Assembly (NCBI GenBank): GCA_013822395.1
Contig: PNKK01000008.1
Span: forward strand, 23,090-87,089
DNA length: 64,000 nucleotides
Direction of reading: 5' to 3'
Source: Anaerolinea sp.
GTDB taxonomy: Bacteria > Chloroflexota > Limnocylindria > Limnocylindrales > CSP1-4
The notes under the pieces were generated by a model. That model was not told the origin of the DNA. It searched no databases and was given only the letters and a program-made list of their open reading frames with translations. The translations under genes and the position numbers were made by a program. Shown piece by piece: positions 62,344 to 64,000 of this stretch (positions are counted from its first letter, which is position 1; each line of letters starts with the position of its first letter).

Positions 62344-63137
62344 CAGCCGGCTCCGCCGGAGCGGGCGAGGACCCGTCGGCGGCCGTCGAGGGCAACCTCG
62401 GCGAGACGCACGCCGAGCCAGCGCCCGAGCTCGTCGATCGAGACGAGCCCGACCGCCCGGTCGAGCGCGATCCGCCCGTCCGCGACGAGGACGATCCGGT
62501 CGGCGGCGGCGAGCGCCGCGTCGAGATCGTGGAGGACGACGGCGACCGCTCGCCCCGCGCGGGCCCATGATCGGATCGTCCGCAGGCCGTCGGCCGCGTG
62601 AGCCGCGTCGAGGTGGCTCGTCGGTTCGTCGAGCAGGACGTAGTCGGTCTCCTGGGCGACCAGCGCGGCCAGCCAGACCCGCGCGCGCTCGCCGTCCGAG
62701 AGCGAGTCGATCCGCCGGTCGGCGAGGCCCGTGAGCTCCAGGCCCGCGAGCGCCCGCTCGACGGCCGGGTCGTCGACGCCGGTCGAGCGCCACCAGTCGC
62801 CGTGGGCGAAGCGGGACCAGCCGACGACCTCGCGCACCACGAAGCCTGCCGGCACGGGCAGGCCGGCGGGGGCGAGGAACCCGAGGCGGCGAGCCCGTTC
62901 GCCCGGCGCGAGGGCGGCGAGCGGTCGGCCGTCGAGGCGAACCTCGCCGGAAGCGGTCCGGTGGAGGCCGGCGAGGAGGCGCAGGAGCGTGCTCTTGCCG
63001 GCGCCGTTGCGCCCAACGACGGCGACGAGCTCGCCGGGCCGGAGGGCGAGGTCGACGTCGGCGACGAGCCGCCGGCCGGCGACGGCGATCGACGCGCCGC
63101 GCGCGACGAGGCCCGGGCCGCCCTCGAACGCCGTCAT
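62343..63137 (-). CDS. btuD: Corrinoid/siderophore-type ABC ATPase
   Basis: A 264-residue FecE/BtuD-type ATPase: Walker A GRNGAGKST, signature LSDGERARVW, Walker B VLLDEPTSHLD, switch histidine VLHDLDAA. Position between btuC and cobO strongly suggests corrinoid import. ATG 63137 overlaps the permease stop by 4 nt. Confidence 0.9.
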   Translation of the reverse strand: MTAFEGGPGLVARGASIAVAGRRLVADVDLALRPGELVAVVGRNGAGKSTLLRLLAGLHRTASGEVRLDGRPLAALAPGERARRLGFLAPAGLPVPAGFVVREVVGWSRFAHGDWWRSTGVDDPAVERALAGLELTGLADRRIDSLSDGERARVWLAALVAQETDYVLLDEPTSHLDAAHAADGLRTIRSWARAGRAVAVVLHDLDAALAAADRIVLVADGRIALDRAVGLVSIDELGRWLGVRLAEVALDGRRRVLARSGGAG

Positions 63138-64000
63138 CCGAGGCGCCCCCGGCGCGACCGGAGGAGGGCGAGGAAGAACGGGCCGCCGACCGCCGCGGTC
63201 ACGACCCCGACCGGCAGGTCGCCGTCGGGCAGCGCGATCCTCGCGACAAGGTCGGCCGCGACGAGGAAGGTCGCCCCGCCGAGGCCGGACAGGACGACGA
63301 GCCGGCGGTGGGCGGGGCCGACGAGGAGCCGGACGACATGCGGCGCGACGAGCCCGACGAAGCCGATGAGCCCGGCCGCCGAGACCGCCGCCGCGGTGAC
63401 GAGCGAGGCGAGCCCGACGAGCGCGAGCTTCGTCGCCTCGACCCGCAGGCCCAGTGAGCGGGCGGCCTCTTCGTCGAGTTGGAGGAGGTCGAGCGCCGGG
63501 CCGAGCGCGACGAGCCCCGCGCCGCCGGCGAGCACCGGCAGGGCGACCCGCCCAAGGAGCGCCCAGTCGGCCGTATTGAAGCCGCCCAGGAGCCAGGCGT
63601 AGGCGGCGAAGATCCGCTCACCGTGGAAGAACAGGAGGTACGAGCTGACCGCACCGCCGACCGCCGCGACCGCGACTCCGGCGAGCAGGAGCGAGGCGAC
63701 CGACGTGCGCCCGCCGGTCCGGGCGAGGGCGAGGGCGACCGTGACGGCGAGGACCGCGCCGGCGAACGCCGCGGCCTGGACGGCGCCGGCGGCATAGAGC
63801 GCCGGCGGCAGGCCGACGGTGAGCGTGAAGACGGCGCCGACGCTCGCACCCGACGAGATCCCGACGAGGTACGGGTCGGCGAGCGGGTTGCGGAACAGGC
63901 CCTGGAGCGCCGCGCCGGCGAGCCCGAGGGCGGCGCCGGTGACCGCCGCGAGGAGGACCCGCGGGAGGCGGATGTCGAGGAGGATCGCGGCCGCGGTCGG
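63134..64000 (-). CDS. btuC: Corrinoid ABC permease, BtuC/FecCD type (5' end outside window)
   Basis: The frame is open from the right window edge to the stop at 63134 (288 residues). The visible start has RLPRVLLAAVTGAALGLAG and QGLFRNPLADPYLVGISSGA, the FecCD hallmark. Several helices follow, including VGLVAPHVVRLLVGPAHRR near the C-terminus. The N-terminus, the promoter and any cobalamin riboswitch lie to the right of the window. Confidence 0.92.
   Translation of the reverse strand, partial: PTAAAILLDIRLPRVLLAAVTGAALGLAGAALQGLFRNPLADPYLVGISSGASVGAVFTLTVGLPPALYAAGAVQAAAFAGAVLAVTVALALARTGGRTSVASLLLAGVAVAAVGGAVSSYLLFFHGERIFAAYAWLLGGFNTADWALLGRVALPVLAGGAGLVALGPALDLLQLDEEAARSLGLRVEATKLALVGLASLVTAAAVSAAGLIGFVGLVAPHVVRLLVGPAHRRLVVLSGLGGATFLVAADLVARIALPDGDLPVGVVTAAVGGPFFLALLRSRRGRLG

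Overview
This 64 kb window is a very GC-rich, gene-dense bacterial chromosome segment (roughly 70% G+C by eye, many GTG and some TTG starts, many 1-4 nt gene overlaps). The gene content fits a high-GC, F420-producing free-living bacterium: a fused FO synthase, ThyX, many Opp/NitT-type importers and a CpaE-like ATPase. My best guess is Chloroflexota (Limnocylindria-like). That is inference from style and content; an actinobacterium is the main alternative. I found no rRNA, tRNA, convincing CRISPR array, prophage or transposase.

Layout. 1-4123: end of a large zinc-knuckle protein and a DUF885 metalloprotein. 4551-12653: class III aminotransferase, MscS channel, acetyl-CoA synthetase, a CpaE/MinD-like ATPase paired with a coiled-coil protein. 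12972-19854: moaA, purine nucleoside phosphorylase, thyX overlapping a bicupin gene, and a CocE-type hydrolase. 20147-26243: a complete five-gene peptide-type ABC importer. 26319-31418: catalase, a class II aldolase coupled to a small zinc-ribbon gene, a permease remnant, 3-methyladenine glycosylase, an exported lytic-transglycosylase-like protein and RidA. 31544-39489: cupredoxin lipoprotein, a tiny membrane protein, a GIY-YIG-like/GreA fusion, a serine hydrolase, a DEAD-box helicase, YbaK, a frameshifted gene, gene remnants and a HhH-GPD protein. 39678-44679: a tight regulator-kinase-ABC importer operon (SorC, FGGY kinase, NitT/THI5-type transporter). 44703-48434: glutaredoxin-like protein, a second DEAD-box helicase, PAC2 protein and a cupin.

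The right third is cofactor biosynthesis, all on the minus strand. An FMN riboswitch (54896-55055) precedes ribD, a single 622-residue RibE-RibB-RibA fusion, ribH and fbiC. This puts deazaflavin (F420) synthesis, which uses a riboflavin intermediate, behind the flavin-sensing switch. Upstream is an eleven-gene cobalamin uptake, salvage and assembly operon: btuC (cut by the window edge), btuD, cobO, cobS, cbiZ, cbiB, cobD, cobU, cobC, pduX-like, cobT. No corrin-ring genes are present, so the operon is consistent with salvage plus lower-ligand assembly.

The most interesting items are the RibE-RibB-RibA fusion, fbiC in a riboswitch-controlled rib operon, the GIY-YIG-like/GreA fusion, the LsrR/LsrK-like regulator-kinase pair wired to a non-sugar importer, and several short intergenic repeats, including two copies of a ~100 bp palindromic MITE-like element.
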